Assembly (NCBI GenBank): GCA_900546885.1 | Contig: UREN01000020.1 | Coordinates: 1 to 33,200, forward strand | Direction: 5' to 3' | Length of the DNA stretch: 33,200 nt | Source of the DNA: an uncultured Oscillospiraceae bacterium | GTDB lineage: Bacteria > Bacillota > Clostridia > Oscillospirales > Ruminococcaceae | Part shown: positions 17,181 through 25,016 of the stretch, in pieces | How positions within the stretch are numbered: position 1 is the stretch's first letter | Layout: each line of letters opens with the position of its first letter | Translations under genes and position numbers: made by a program | Notes under the pieces: generated by a model | Database searches by the model: none | What the model saw: only the letters and a program-made list of their open reading frames with translations | What the model was told of the DNA's origin: nothing

Positions 17181-17212
17181 AAAAGGGGCCGGCCGGCAAA
17201 GGCCGGCCGGCC
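17181..17212 (-). terminator. Intrinsic terminator between binding-protein and ATPase genes
   Basis: Arms 17187-17197 (GGCCGGCCGGC) and 17202-17212 form a perfect 11-bp GC stem with a 4-base loop. On the minus strand it is followed by CCTTTTT. It lies 33 bases after the binding-protein stop, so it should trim most transcripts to the first gene and leave a minority to extend into the ATPase and downstream enzymes. Confidence 0.85.
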
Positions 17213-17245
17213 TCACAGTGTCATGGTTTGCTCACATGCAGCCTA

Positions 17246-18352
17246 TCACTCGTTGATGGCATAACGCGTGGTGTACGTATCGCTGGCGCGATAGCTTTCA
17301 AAGTCTTCATCGCCGGCCAGGTCTGCATTGGTGATGGAGAAGGAGGGAATGAGATAGGTGCCGTTCTCGTCCTGCTCTGCGGTGTACGGCTCGCCAATCA
17401 GGTCACCGATGCCAAGTTCGAACGCATCGCGGATGAAGGACGGCGAGAAGAAGCTCGTCCAGAACTTCACACCCAGCTGCGTGCTCTCAAATTTCTGCAT
17501 CGTCTCTTCGCGGCCGCCCACGGACGTGATGAGTTTCACATTGATGGTGGCTTCGCCGGAATAGGCATCCAGTGCGTTCATAATGCCGTCCACGATTTCA
17601 TCGTCATGCGTCACAATCAGGTCAAGGGCCTCAATCTCTTCCACAGAGTGCGCGTTCAGCCAGTCTTCCATCTGGCCCTGGGCCTCTTCGGTAGACCAGT
17701 TTGTCACCAGCGTCTCGGCAACCTGGTTGAAGTTGTCGCCCAGCACGCCGTCCATGCCCTCGCTGCGCTGGCTGGTAACAGTGGAGCTGTCGCCCACGAA
17801 ACGCAGGTACTGCACGTCGTCGTCGTCCGCATAGAACTCATTCAGATATTCGCCCATGGCCTTGCCGATGCCCACGTTGTCGCCCATGATGTCGCCCACA
17901 AACGTGTCAGCGGTGAAGCCTTCAATCAGGCGGTCATACACAACCAGTTTCACACCGGCGTCCACAATGCTCTGCGCGGCGCTGCGAAGGGCTTCGCCCT
18001 CCATCGGCCACAGGATGATCATATCCATATCGCCGCCGGCCAGCAGGTTTTCAATGGCTTCAATCTGCGCTGCGGCGTCAATGCCATCGCGCACGGTGAT
18101 GTCCATGCCGGGATATTTCGCCATCATCTCTTCGGCCATCAGGTTCGCCTGCGCAACGCTCTCGCCGGTGAAGCCATGGTCGCCAGAGGGCGTTACCACG
18201 CCGATCTTGTAATCATAGCTCTGCGTGCTCGCGGGGGTAGAGCCGCCCTCAGAGCCCGCAGAAGACGCGCCGGAAGAAGCGGGCGCACCGCCGCAGGCCA
18301 CCAGGCTCAGCGCCAGTGCCGCTGCCAAAACAACTGCCAGGAACTTTTTCAT
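17246..18352 (-). CDS. Sugar ABC transporter substrate-binding lipoprotein (RbsB-like)
   Basis: A 368-residue periplasmic-binding-protein-like lipoprotein of the Peripla_BP_4 class. The lipobox LVAC places the lipidated Cys at residue 20, followed by a Ser/Ala/Gly linker to about residue 43. The mature part starts YKIGVVTPSGDHGFTGESVAQ, as in sugar-binding proteins, and has AIENLLAGGDMDMIILWPME and LVVYDRL in the hinge-side strands. ATG at 18352 has AAGGAGG 8 bases upstream; the 18406 start is a run-in. First gene of the operon, expressed from a promoter at 18476-18505. The ligand is unknown: a monosaccharide or related polyol is expected for this transporter class. Confidence 0.94.
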   Translation of the reverse strand: MKKFLAVVLAAALALSLVACGGAPASSGASSAGSEGGSTPASTQSYDYKIGVVTPSGDHGFTGESVAQANLMAEEMMAKYPGMDITVRDGIDAAAQIEAIENLLAGGDMDMIILWPMEGEALRSAAQSIVDAGVKLVVYDRLIEGFTADTFVGDIMGDNVGIGKAMGEYLNEFYADDDDVQYLRFVGDSSTVTSQRSEGMDGVLGDNFNQVAETLVTNWSTEEAQGQMEDWLNAHSVEEIEALDLIVTHDDEIVDGIMNALDAYSGEATINVKLITSVGGREETMQKFESTQLGVKFWTSFFSPSFIRDAFELGIGDLIGEPYTAEQDENGTYLIPSFSITNADLAGDEDFESYRASDTYTTRYAINE

Positions 18353-18400
18353 AAAACGAGCCTCCTTATGTGCTGTTCCCTGCGCCTCGCAGGGATACGT

Positions 18401-18410
18401 TTTCATGAAA
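18401..18410. promoter_or_regulatory. Candidate LacI-type operator O1
   Basis: The perfect 10-bp palindrome TTTCATGAAA sits inside a longer near-palindrome beginning CGTTTTCATG. It lies in the 5' leader of the binding-protein gene, about 60 bases downstream of the predicted start point, where a bound repressor could block elongation. The identical palindrome recurs at 18624-18633. Assignment to the neighbouring LacI regulator is inference. Confidence 0.55.
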
Positions 18411-18475
18411 CGACAGCCTTTTTCTGCGGCAGACGCCGCATTTCCTCCTGCCTGTTCGTTTCATTTTCTGAAAAA

Positions 18476-18505
18476 ATTATAGCAAAATATATGTGCGAAA
18501 TGCAA
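18476..18505 (-). promoter_or_regulatory. Sigma-A-type promoter of the sugar operon
   Basis: On the minus strand TTGCAT (18500-18505) and a perfect TATAAT (18476-18481) are separated by 18 bases. The start point would be near 18469, giving a leader of about 115 bases before the binding-protein ATG. The surrounding intergenic sequence, 18353-18701, is AT-rich and contains no gene. Confidence 0.65.
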
Positions 18506-18623
18506 CAAATATTTAGTTAAAGAGACATTTCCCCTGTTTTGCATGACTAAATTCATACCGATTTGGGCATTATGTTTCTGTTTTTCAAAAAGTTATGAAA
18601 TGTTTCTGAAAAGCACTGTTCTT

Positions 18624-18633
18624 TTTCATGAAA
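18624..18633. promoter_or_regulatory. Candidate LacI-type operator O2
   Basis: A second perfect TTTCATGAAA. It lies between the -10 of the regulator gene (TATACT, 18640-18645) and a weak -35 region around 18616-18622, so binding there would repress the regulator's own transcription. It lies 223 bases from O1, which would allow DNA looping. Confidence 0.55.
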
Positions 18634-18639
18634 GGGTGG

Positions 18640-18645
18640 TATACT
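18640..18645 (+). promoter_or_regulatory. Probable -10 element of the LacI-family regulator gene
   Basis: TATACT is a good -10 hexamer, 56 bases before the regulator's ATG. The -35 region near 18616-18622 (CTGTTC/TGTTCT) is poor, which fits a low-level, self-controlled promoter. Confidence 0.4.
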
Positions 18646-18701
18646 GACATTGGCGGAAGCCGGACCGAAAGGGCAAATTGGGCGGAAAGGACGGAAGTGC
18701 A

Positions 18702-19754
18702 ATGGCCATGAAAAAAGATTTGCCCACGGTGGCGCAGCTGGCACAGGCGGCAGGTGTTTCGCCCGCCACGGTGTCCCGCGTGCTGAACCACAAGGGCATT
18801 GTAAAGGCAGATACCTATAACCGGGTGGTGGCCGTGCTGCAGGCAAAAGGCTACCCCTTTGTGGAAAAAGCGGGCCGTGCAGACCCCTCTGACATTCTGA
18901 TGATCAGCCTGCCCTCGCTGGATAACCCCTTTTATGCCGATATTGTGCGCGGTGCCAAATCGGGCGCAACGCGGCATGGCTACCACCTCATCATCAACGA
19001 AAGCCACATCAACCACAACACCCTGCCCGGAATTTTGGAACTGGTGCACAGCCTGCGCATCTCGGGCCTCATTACAGTAAACCACATCTCCACCGATATT
19101 CTGCACACACTGAGCAATGTTGTGCCGCTGGTGCAGTGCTGTGAATATGACGAAAGCACAGACCTGCCCTATGTTTCTGTGGACGATTTTGCGGCCAGCA
19201 AAAAGGCCACCGACCATCTGCTGTCGCAGGGGTGCAGGCGCATTGCCTTTCTTAGCGGGCCGTCGCGCTATAAATATGCGCGCTGGCGCCTGCGCGGCTA
19301 TGAAGAGGCGCTGCGGGCGGCCGGCATTGCGCCGGACCAGAACCTGGTGGTGCAGTTCCCGGAGGTAAGCTGCGAACTTGCCATTGCCAGCACCATGCAG
19401 CTGCTGCGCACAGCCGAGCCGCCGGACGCCTTTGTCACCACCTCGGACGTATATGCCGCCGCCGTGATACGCGCCGCGCGGCAGGTGGGCCTGCGCGTGC
19501 CGCAGGATGTAATGGTGACAGGCTTTGACAATATAGAGTTCTCTACCGTCACCACGCCCAGCATCACCACCGTAGACCAGCCGCGCATCCGTATGGGGCT
19601 GATGGCCTGTGAACTTCTGGTGGAAAAAATTTCAAACCCGGCACTGCCCTCCAAAGGCGTTTTGCTGGAGACAGAACTGATTGTGCGGGAATCGACGTCT
19701 GACAGCCGTTCGGCACCCGTGATAACAGAAGAGCTCTTCCGCCATCCGTTTTAA
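18702..19754 (+). CDS. LacI-family transcriptional regulator
   Basis: A 350-residue regulator. The N-terminal helix-turn-helix is TVAQLAQAAGVSPATVSRVLN with the hinge KADTYNRVVAVLQAKGY; a periplasmic-binding-like effector domain follows (SLDNPFYADIVRGAK onward), ending with the family's ITTVDQPRIRMG. It most likely represses the divergent sugar operon and itself, released by the imported sugar or a phosphorylated product. I chose the ATG at 18702, with GGAAAGG about 11 bases upstream; a second ATG follows two codons later at 18708. The gene ends before a bidirectional terminator at 19759-19806. Confidence 0.92.
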   Translation: MAMKKDLPTVAQLAQAAGVSPATVSRVLNHKGIVKADTYNRVVAVLQAKGYPFVEKAGRADPSDILMISLPSLDNPFYADIVRGAKSGATRHGYHLIINESHINHNTLPGILELVHSLRISGLITVNHISTDILHTLSNVVPLVQCCEYDESTDLPYVSVDDFAASKKATDHLLSQGCRRIAFLSGPSRYKYARWRLRGYEEALRAAGIAPDQNLVVQFPEVSCELAIASTMQLLRTAEPPDAFVTTSDVYAAAVIRAARQVGLRVPQDVMVTGFDNIEFSTVTTPSITTVDQPRIRMGLMACELLVEKISNPALPSKGVLLETELIVRESTSDSRSAPVITEELFRHPF

Positions 19755-19758
19755 AAAA

Positions 19759-19806
19759 GCAGCCCCTGCGCCAGCACCCTTCCGGTGCTGCCACAGGGGC
19801 GGTTTT
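19759..19806. terminator. Bidirectional terminator between lacI-type and gntR-type genes
   Basis: The stem GCCCCTG/CAGGGGC continues inward as AGCACC/GGTGCT around a short loop. TTTT follows on the plus strand and AAAAAA precedes it, so it can serve both convergent genes. Confidence 0.8.
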
Positions 19807-19861
19807 CCGTTTTGCCGCTGCGGCCCCAAAGCCTGCTTGCGTCGCACGGCGTACATTCCCG

Positions 19862-20602
19862 TTAAATATTAAACACAAAACGGCTGCCCACGATGTACTG
19901 GCGGCCAATTACCAGGGGCTTGCCTTTGGCGTCCAGAAAATAGGCATTCATATAGAACATGGGGTCGCCGGTGATGATATCCAGATAAGAGGCCTGCTCG
20001 GCCGAGGCGCGCACAATTTCCAGCGTGCAGGAGGTGGTGGATTCCGGCCTTCTGCCATAGGTGGCGTCCAGATAATCGAACAGCGATGCATTGGAAAGCG
20101 CCTCATAGGCGTCCAGCAGGCCCTGAAACGGCTTGTAAGGGAAAAAGTTGTTTTCCAGCATTACGGGCTCGCCGTCCGCGGTGCGCACACGCTGAAGGTA
20201 AATCACATCGGAATGCGGCTCAAGGCTAAAAAAGCGCACTTCGTCTGAGCGCGCAGGGCAGCGCTGGATGCTGATGACCTGGGCGCCGGGTTCCATACCG
20301 CAGGCGCGGCACGCTTCCGAAAAGCCCATCACATCACCGTTCTGCGCTATTTTGCGCATTACCTTCGGCTGGCTGACATAGGTGCCCTTGCCCTGCTTTT
20401 TGACAAGGTAGCCCTCGGTGCACAGCTCTTCAATGGCCCGCCGCACGGTGATGCGGCTGACATGGTACAATTCAGAAAGCTCCGGCTCAGAAGGGATTTT
20501 TTCGTCCGGCAAATATTTTCCCTCCGTCAGTGAGGTTTTGATATCCTCCATCAACTGCTGGTACAGAGGGATCAGGGAATCTTCATTCAGCTGAAAACCC
20601 AT
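19862..20602 (-). CDS. GntR-family regulator with UTRA domain (HutC type)
   Basis: A 246-residue regulator. The winged-helix N-terminus has LIPLYQQLMEDIKTSL, the recognition region SEPELSELYHVSRITVRRAIEEL and the wing GKGTYVSQP. The UTRA effector-binding domain occupies about residues 90-240. HutC-type regulators respond to small metabolites including sugar phosphates. It is divergent from the BtpA/FGGY genes and probably controls them. The chosen ATG (20602) begins MGFQLNEDSLIPLYQQ, the usual family start, with GGGAAAGAG upstream; the longer reading to 20662 adds Arg/Ala-rich residues and is less likely. Confidence 0.92.
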   Translation of the reverse strand: MGFQLNEDSLIPLYQQLMEDIKTSLTEGKYLPDEKIPSEPELSELYHVSRITVRRAIEELCTEGYLVKKQGKGTYVSQPKVMRKIAQNGDVMGFSEACRACGMEPGAQVISIQRCPARSDEVRFFSLEPHSDVIYLQRVRTADGEPVMLENNFFPYKPFQGLLDAYEALSNASLFDYLDATYGRRPESTTSCTLEIVRASAEQASYLDIITGDPMFYMNAYFLDAKGKPLVIGRQYIVGSRFVFNI

Positions 20603-20671
20603 AAAGCTCTTTCCCGCCTTTCGGCCCGCGCCCGGTGCGCGGGATAGACTTGTGGGCGGCATTTTGGAAGA

Positions 20672-20697
20672 GAAAAGGCCGCAGCAAAGCCTGCGGC
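20672..20697 (-). terminator. Terminator-like hairpin in the gntR leader
   Basis: GCCGCAG (20678-20684) pairs with CTGCGGC (20691-20697), and on the minus strand CCTTTTCT follows. It lies between the predicted promoter (20735-20763) and the regulator's start, so it could attenuate the gene. The T tract is imperfect. Confidence 0.4.
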
Positions 20698-20734
20698 ACC
20701 CTTTGCCTGCCCCATTGTGTAGATACTGAATATT

Positions 20735-20763
20735 ATATTAGCGTATTTTGCTGAATCTTTCAA
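20735..20763 (-). promoter_or_regulatory. Promoter of the GntR-type regulator gene
   Basis: TTGAAA (20758-20763 on the minus strand) and TAATAT (20735-20740) are spaced by 17 bases. An overlapping TATAAT is shifted by 3 bases, giving a 20-base spacing. Confidence 0.5.
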
Positions 20764-20801
20764 GTTTTGCTTGGTTAAAACGCTAAAAGTATGCCCTTTG
20801 C

Positions 20802-20830
20802 TTGAAAAAACTTTTGTATTGTGTTATAGA
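20802..20830 (+). promoter_or_regulatory. Promoter of the btpA-like / FGGY kinase operon
   Basis: TTGAAA (20802-20807) and TATAGA (20825-20830) have 17-base spacing. The start point would lie near 20837. Just downstream is the palindrome TAACGTTA (20850-20857), a candidate operator. Confidence 0.5.
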
Positions 20831-20849
20831 TATGATGTAAGACGTACCA

Positions 20850-20857
20850 TAACGTTA
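20850..20857. promoter_or_regulatory. Palindrome TAACGTTA, candidate operator
   Basis: A perfect 8-bp palindrome about 13 bases downstream of the predicted start point and 13 bases before the ribosome binding site of the btpA-like gene. The wider GTACCATAACGTTAC is only loosely symmetrical. Linking it to the GntR regulator is inference. Confidence 0.3.
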
Positions 20858-20881
20858 CATACATATTTCGGAGGGAACGAC

Positions 20882-21694
20882 ATGTCATTTTTAAAAGAGA
20901 TGTTCGGCACAGAAAAGCCCATTCTGGGCCTGCTTCACCTAAAGCCGCTTCCGGGCGACCCGTTCTATGCGCCGCACGGCAGCCTGGACGATGTGATTGC
21001 CTGTGCCAGGGCAGACCTGGATGCCCTGCAAAGCGGCGGGGTGGACGGCGTGCTGGTGACCAATGAGCTCAGTATCCCGTATGAAAAAAAGGTGTCTGGC
21101 GTAACATTGGGCGCTATGGGCATGGTAGTGGGCGCTTTGAAGGAACATTTCACCGTTCCCTACGGTGTAGAGGCCATTTACGATGGCGATGCCACCATGG
21201 AAATTTGCGCCGCCACGGGCGCAGCCTTCACCCGCTGCCTGTTCACGGGCGCCTGGGCGGGCGATTTGGGCCTGGTAGACCGCGATGTGGCAAAAACCCT
21301 GCGCCTGAAAGCGGCCCTGCGGCTGGACGAGCTGAAGATGTTCTATTTTGTCACCAGCGAGGGCGAAGTGTATTTGAACGACCGCAGCTACCCCGACATT
21401 GCCAGAAGCATGCTGTTCAACTGCCGGCCGGACGCGCTGGTGGTGGGCGGCGCCGCCGCGGGCGTGGGCCCGGGGGGCGAGCTGCTGCAAGAGGTGCGCG
21501 CCGTGGCCAAGGGCGTGCCGGTGGTGTGCGGCACGGGCTGCAAAAAAGAGACAGTGGCCCAAATTTTGCAAAACTGCGACGGCGCCTTTGTGGGCACTAC
21601 CTTTAAAAAAGACGGCGTGTTTGAAAACCGTGTGGACGCACAGCGCGTCAAAGCGTTTATGGACACGGTGAAGCAGATGAGGGGGAATGTGTGA
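20882..21694 (+). CDS. BtpA/SgcQ family protein
   Basis: A 270-residue probable TIM-barrel protein of the BtpA family (named for a photosystem I factor; E. coli SgcQ is a relative in a sugar operon). It starts ILGLLHLKPLPGDPFY, the family's most recognisable segment, followed by the ALQSGGVDGVLVTNE strand-turn, YFVTSEGEVYLNDRS and a GTGCKKETV phosphate-loop-like region. The biochemical activity of bacterial members outside photosynthetic organisms is not established. ATG at 20882 has GGAGGG 6 bases upstream. Its TGA overlaps the next gene's ATG by 1 base, so it is coupled to the FGGY kinase, which argues for a role in carbohydrate metabolism. Confidence 0.88.
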   Translation: MSFLKEMFGTEKPILGLLHLKPLPGDPFYAPHGSLDDVIACARADLDALQSGGVDGVLVTNELSIPYEKKVSGVTLGAMGMVVGALKEHFTVPYGVEAIYDGDATMEICAATGAAFTRCLFTGAWAGDLGLVDRDVAKTLRLKAALRLDELKMFYFVTSEGEVYLNDRSYPDIARSMLFNCRPDALVVGGAAAGVGPGGELLQEVRAVAKGVPVVCGTGCKKETVAQILQNCDGAFVGTTFKKDGVFENRVDAQRVKAFMDTVKQMRGNV

Positions 21695-23208
21695 TGAGAT
21701 ATTTTATGGGCATTGACGTGGGCACAAACGAGACAAAGGCCGTGCTCATTGACGAAAAGTGCGAAATTGTGGCCTTTGCCAGCTGCGGGCACGACCTGCT
21801 GAACCCGCAGCCGGGCTTTTTTGAACATGACGCGGAAAAAACCTGGTGGGGCGATTTTTGCCATTTATCCCGCCAGCTGCTGGCCGAAAGCGGCGTTGAT
21901 GCGAAAGACGTGGGCTGCGTGGGCCTTTCGGCGCTGGGGTGCGACTGTGTGCCCGTGGACGCCGAGGGCACGGCGCTGTGCAACGCCATTCTCTATGGCG
22001 TGGACAGCCGCAGCCACAAGGAGATTGAATGGCTGTATGCATACTATGGCAAGGAAGAGGCCGAGCGCCTGTACGGGCACGAGCTGTGCTCTTCCGACAT
22101 TGCGCCCAAAATTTTGTGGGTGAAAAACAACCTGCCGGACGTATATGCAAAGACGGCAAAATTTTTGACGGGCTCTTCTTACCTGTGCGCCAAACTCACC
22201 GGGAAATTTACCATTGACCGCTATCTTGCAGAAGACTTTGCGCCGCTGTATAATTTAACAAACGACACTGTGGACGAAGAGCACTGCGGCCTGTATTGCC
22301 GGCCGGACCAGCTGGCCCAGGTGTGCAACGCCACCGACATCGCGGGCACCGTCACGGCCAAAGCGGCGGCGCAGACAGGCCTTGCCGAGGGCACGCCGGT
22401 GCTGGTGGGCACGGGCGATTCCGGCGCAGAGGCCATCTCCACGGGTGTGTTCCGCCCCGGCGATATCATGGTGCAGATGGGCTCCAGCTGCTATTTTGTG
22501 TATTTGACCGACCATCTGTTAAAAGAGCCGCGCCTGTGGCCCGGCACGTTCATCATCCCGGGCGTATACTCGGTGTGCGCGGGCACCAACACGGCCGGCA
22601 CGCTGACAAAGTGGATGCGCGACGAGTTTTACAAAGACGCCGTTGCCGCCGAGGCTGCGGGCGGCGAAAACGCCTATGCGGCCATGGCGCAGGAGGCTGC
22701 GGCTATTCCGGCGGGCAGCGACGGCCTGGTGTGCCTGCCGTATTTTGCGGGCGAGCGCACGCCGCTGAACGACCCGTTTGCCAAGGGCGTATATTTTGGC
22801 CTTTCGGTGAACCATACGCGCGCCCATCTGGTAAAGGCCGGGCTGGAGGGCATTGCCTATACCATTGCGGCCCATCTGGACCTTTTGGAGAAAGAACATG
22901 GCGAGCCGCTGCGCCGCATCATGGCGGTGGGCGGCGGCACCAAAAACCCCGTGTGGCTGCAGGCCGTGGCGGATGTGACAGGCCGCGAGATCTGCACCGC
23001 CAAGGTGACATTTGGCGCAGCGTTCGGCGACGCCATTATGGCGGCGCTGGCCGGCGGCGCCTATGCCAGCTGGGACGAACTGGCCAAGGTGGTTACGGCA
23101 GACAAGGTCATCCGCCCGGATATGGCGGCGCATGCCGTGTATGAAAAGCAGCGCGTGGTGTTCAACGAGCTTTACACGCGCAATAAAGATTTGATGAAAA
23201 GCCTGTAA
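21694..23208 (+). CDS. FGGY-family carbohydrate kinase (xylulokinase-like)
   Basis: A 504-residue sugar kinase. The N-terminal phosphate loop is GIDVGTNETKAVLID; the catalytic Asp is expected in GTGDSGAEA. The C-terminal domain has GSSCYF, GTNTAGTLTKWM, LPYFAGERTPLNDP and the adenosine-binding VGGGTKNPVWLQAVADVTG. Its length and motifs suit xylulokinase or a related pentulose/hexulose kinase; the substrate is not settled. The ATG at 21694 overlaps the btpA-like TGA and has GAGGGGGA 7 bases upstream; GTG at 21691 is an alternative start. Confidence 0.92.
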   Translation: MRYFMGIDVGTNETKAVLIDEKCEIVAFASCGHDLLNPQPGFFEHDAEKTWWGDFCHLSRQLLAESGVDAKDVGCVGLSALGCDCVPVDAEGTALCNAILYGVDSRSHKEIEWLYAYYGKEEAERLYGHELCSSDIAPKILWVKNNLPDVYAKTAKFLTGSSYLCAKLTGKFTIDRYLAEDFAPLYNLTNDTVDEEHCGLYCRPDQLAQVCNATDIAGTVTAKAAAQTGLAEGTPVLVGTGDSGAEAISTGVFRPGDIMVQMGSSCYFVYLTDHLLKEPRLWPGTFIIPGVYSVCAGTNTAGTLTKWMRDEFYKDAVAAEAAGGENAYAAMAQEAAAIPAGSDGLVCLPYFAGERTPLNDPFAKGVYFGLSVNHTRAHLVKAGLEGIAYTIAAHLDLLEKEHGEPLRRIMAVGGGTKNPVWLQAVADVTGREICTAKVTFGAAFGDAIMAALAGGAYASWDELAKVVTADKVIRPDMAAHAVYEKQRVVFNELYTRNKDLMKSL

Positions 23209-23234
23209 CGGGCATCTGGCAGGAGGATACAGAA

Positions 23235-23675
23235 ATGGCACAGTGCGGCATTTGCGAACAGCGAGAGGGCGTGCGCGAGGCGGGCGTGTATATGGACGGC
23301 GAAAAAAAGACTGTGCCCGTGTGCGCCCACTGCGTCTACGAGGCCATGCGGAAGAACTTTTACGGCATCGGCTTCGGCGCGGGGCTGCAGTTGTGCTGGT
23401 TTGTGGTGGCAAGCAAGGGGCTGGCCAGCCTGCCCGGCATGTTTGCCGCGGTGATTGCTTTGTACGGCCTTGTGCGCCTTGTGATGCTGCTTGCGGCGCG
23501 CCTTGTGCTGCGGGCCGCCCAGGCCAAAGGCGGCCCTGTGCCGGAGTGGACGTGGAAATATGCCATGGCCCGGGCCGTTACGGAGGACGCCCTGCGCGAT
23601 GCGTATGCAGAGCAGTTTTGCAATGTGAAGGTGCAGACACCGCGCGAGTACGAGCGCCTGCACGCGGCAAAGTGA
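23235..23675 (+). CDS. Small zinc-ribbon, two-helix membrane protein of unknown function
   Basis: A 146-residue protein I do not recognise. The N-terminus carries two CxxC knuckles, Cys4-Cys7 and Cys30-Cys33, 23 residues apart, which should bind one zinc. Two hydrophobic stretches follow, at about residues 45-60 and 66-92, separated by a short loop, then a charged C-terminal domain of about 50 residues. GGCAGGAGG 8 bases upstream makes the start convincing. It lies 26 bases after the FGGY kinase gene and probably shares its transcript, but nothing shows a functional link. Confidence 0.8.
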   Translation: MAQCGICEQREGVREAGVYMDGEKKTVPVCAHCVYEAMRKNFYGIGFGAGLQLCWFVVASKGLASLPGMFAAVIALYGLVRLVMLLAARLVLRAAQAKGGPVPEWTWKYAMARAVTEDALRDAYAEQFCNVKVQTPREYERLHAAK

Positions 23676-23730
23676 CGGGCTTGCCCCGGCCAGAGGCTGT
23701 GTGGGCTGGCACGCCGCCTGTAAAATTAAG

Positions 23731-23786
23731 AAAAGCGCCGCCGGGCACGCATGGGAAATGCGCGCCCGGCGGCGTTTGCGGTTTGC
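23731..23786. terminator. Bidirectional terminator between convergent genes
   Basis: An 11-bp GC stem, CGCCGCCGGGC (23736-23746) with GCCCGGCGGCG (23764-23774), is extended by GCAT/ATGC-type pairs near the loop. TTT then GCGGTTTG follows on the plus strand; on the minus strand CTTTTCTT follows, so it ends the agmatine deiminase transcript as well. Confidence 0.75.
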
Positions 23787-23879
23787 GAAAACAGAATCGG
23801 TTATACGCACCATGTGCGCATGCAGAAAAGCGAGAAAAGGGCTTGCGGCGCGGCAGGCCTGCCTGGCGTGCCCTGGCCC

Positions 23880-24974
23880 TCAGCGCGGCTGCTGCTGGGT
23901 GATGCAGTGCACGTTTCCGCCGCCGTATACCACTTCCAGTGTGTCTACCCCCACCACTTCTTTGTCCGGGAAGATGGCAGAAAGCTGGGCCAGTGCCGCC
24001 GCGTCATTTTCATCGCCGAACTGCGGCACAATGACGCCGTTGTTCACAATGAGGAAATTCAGGTAAGAGGCCGGGCACACCTCGCCCTCCTGCCGCGGAA
24101 AAGAGCCCTCGGCGGCGTCGATGGCAAAGCCTTTCCCAATGCACACGGGCACTTTCGGCAGGCAAACCTTGTGCACCTTCAGGCGGCGGCCCTTTGCGTC
24201 CGTCATGGCGCACAGGGCCTCATAGCTCTCGTGCGCCACCCGGTAGAAGGGGTGCGCCTTGTCGTCTGTCCAGATACAGGCCACCTCGCCCGGGCGCACA
24301 AAGCAGGCCACGTCGTCCACATGGCCGTTTGTCTCATCCGGGTCGATGCCGTCCTTCAGCCAAAGCACCTTTTCCGCGCCCAGATATTCGCACAGCATGT
24401 GCTCGATCTCGGCTTTGTTCATGTGCGGGTTGCGGCCGGGGCTTAAAAGGCACATCTCTGTTGTCAGCACAGTGCCCTCGCCGTCCACATGGAACGAGCC
24501 GCCCTCCAGCACAAAACCCTTGGGGCGGTAGCGGTCTACACGCTCAATCTCACAAATTTTGCGCGCCACGGCGGCGTCTTTATCCCAGGGGAAATAGGCG
24601 CCGTCGTACAGGCCGCCCCATGCGTTGAATTCCCAATCTACCGCGCGTGTCTCACCGGCGGTGTTTTTCAAAAAAGTGGGCCCGCAATCCCGCACCCAGG
24701 CGTCATTGCTGGAGATTTCCACCACACGCACGCAGGGCGGCAGTTTGGCGCGGCAGTTCTCATACTGCGCGCAGGATACACCTACCGTCACCTCTGCAAA
24801 GCGGGCCACAGCCGCAGCCACCCGCGCATAGGCGGCCTGGGCAGGCTTTGCGCCGTCGCGCCAGTTATCCGGCCGTTCGGGCCACAGCATCCACACCTGG
24901 CGGATGGACGAAAATTCGGCCGGCATGAAAAAGCCGTCCTGTTTCGGCGTGCGGTTTGAAATAGAACAAGGCAT
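23880..24974 (-). CDS. aguA: Agmatine deiminase
   Basis: A 364-residue cytoplasmic enzyme of the peptidylarginine-deiminase-like family that converts agmatine to N-carbamoylputrescine and ammonia. Diagnostic segments are WPERPDNWRDGAKPAQ (31-46), NDAWVRDCGP, VDWEFNAWGG, LEGGSFHVDGEGT, GHVDDVACFV and GGGNVHCITQQ, with the catalytic Cys at residue 357. Length is normal. The ATG at 24974 has AAAGGAG upstream; the 66-residue extension to 25172 would run through the promoter. No N-carbamoylputrescine amidase or putrescine carbamoyltransferase gene lies in the window, so the next step must be encoded elsewhere. It is divergent from pyrBI. Confidence 0.93.
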   Translation of the reverse strand: MPCSISNRTPKQDGFFMPAEFSSIRQVWMLWPERPDNWRDGAKPAQAAYARVAAAVARFAEVTVGVSCAQYENCRAKLPPCVRVVEISSNDAWVRDCGPTFLKNTAGETRAVDWEFNAWGGLYDGAYFPWDKDAAVARKICEIERVDRYRPKGFVLEGGSFHVDGEGTVLTTEMCLLSPGRNPHMNKAEIEHMLCEYLGAEKVLWLKDGIDPDETNGHVDDVACFVRPGEVACIWTDDKAHPFYRVAHESYEALCAMTDAKGRRLKVHKVCLPKVPVCIGKGFAIDAAEGSFPRQEGEVCPASYLNFLIVNNGVIVPQFGDENDAAALAQLSAIFPDKEVVGVDTLEVVYGGGNVHCITQQQPR

Positions 24975-25016
24975 AAAGTGCTCCTTTCCGGGAACAGAGC
25001 CCCGCGTATTTGCCCC

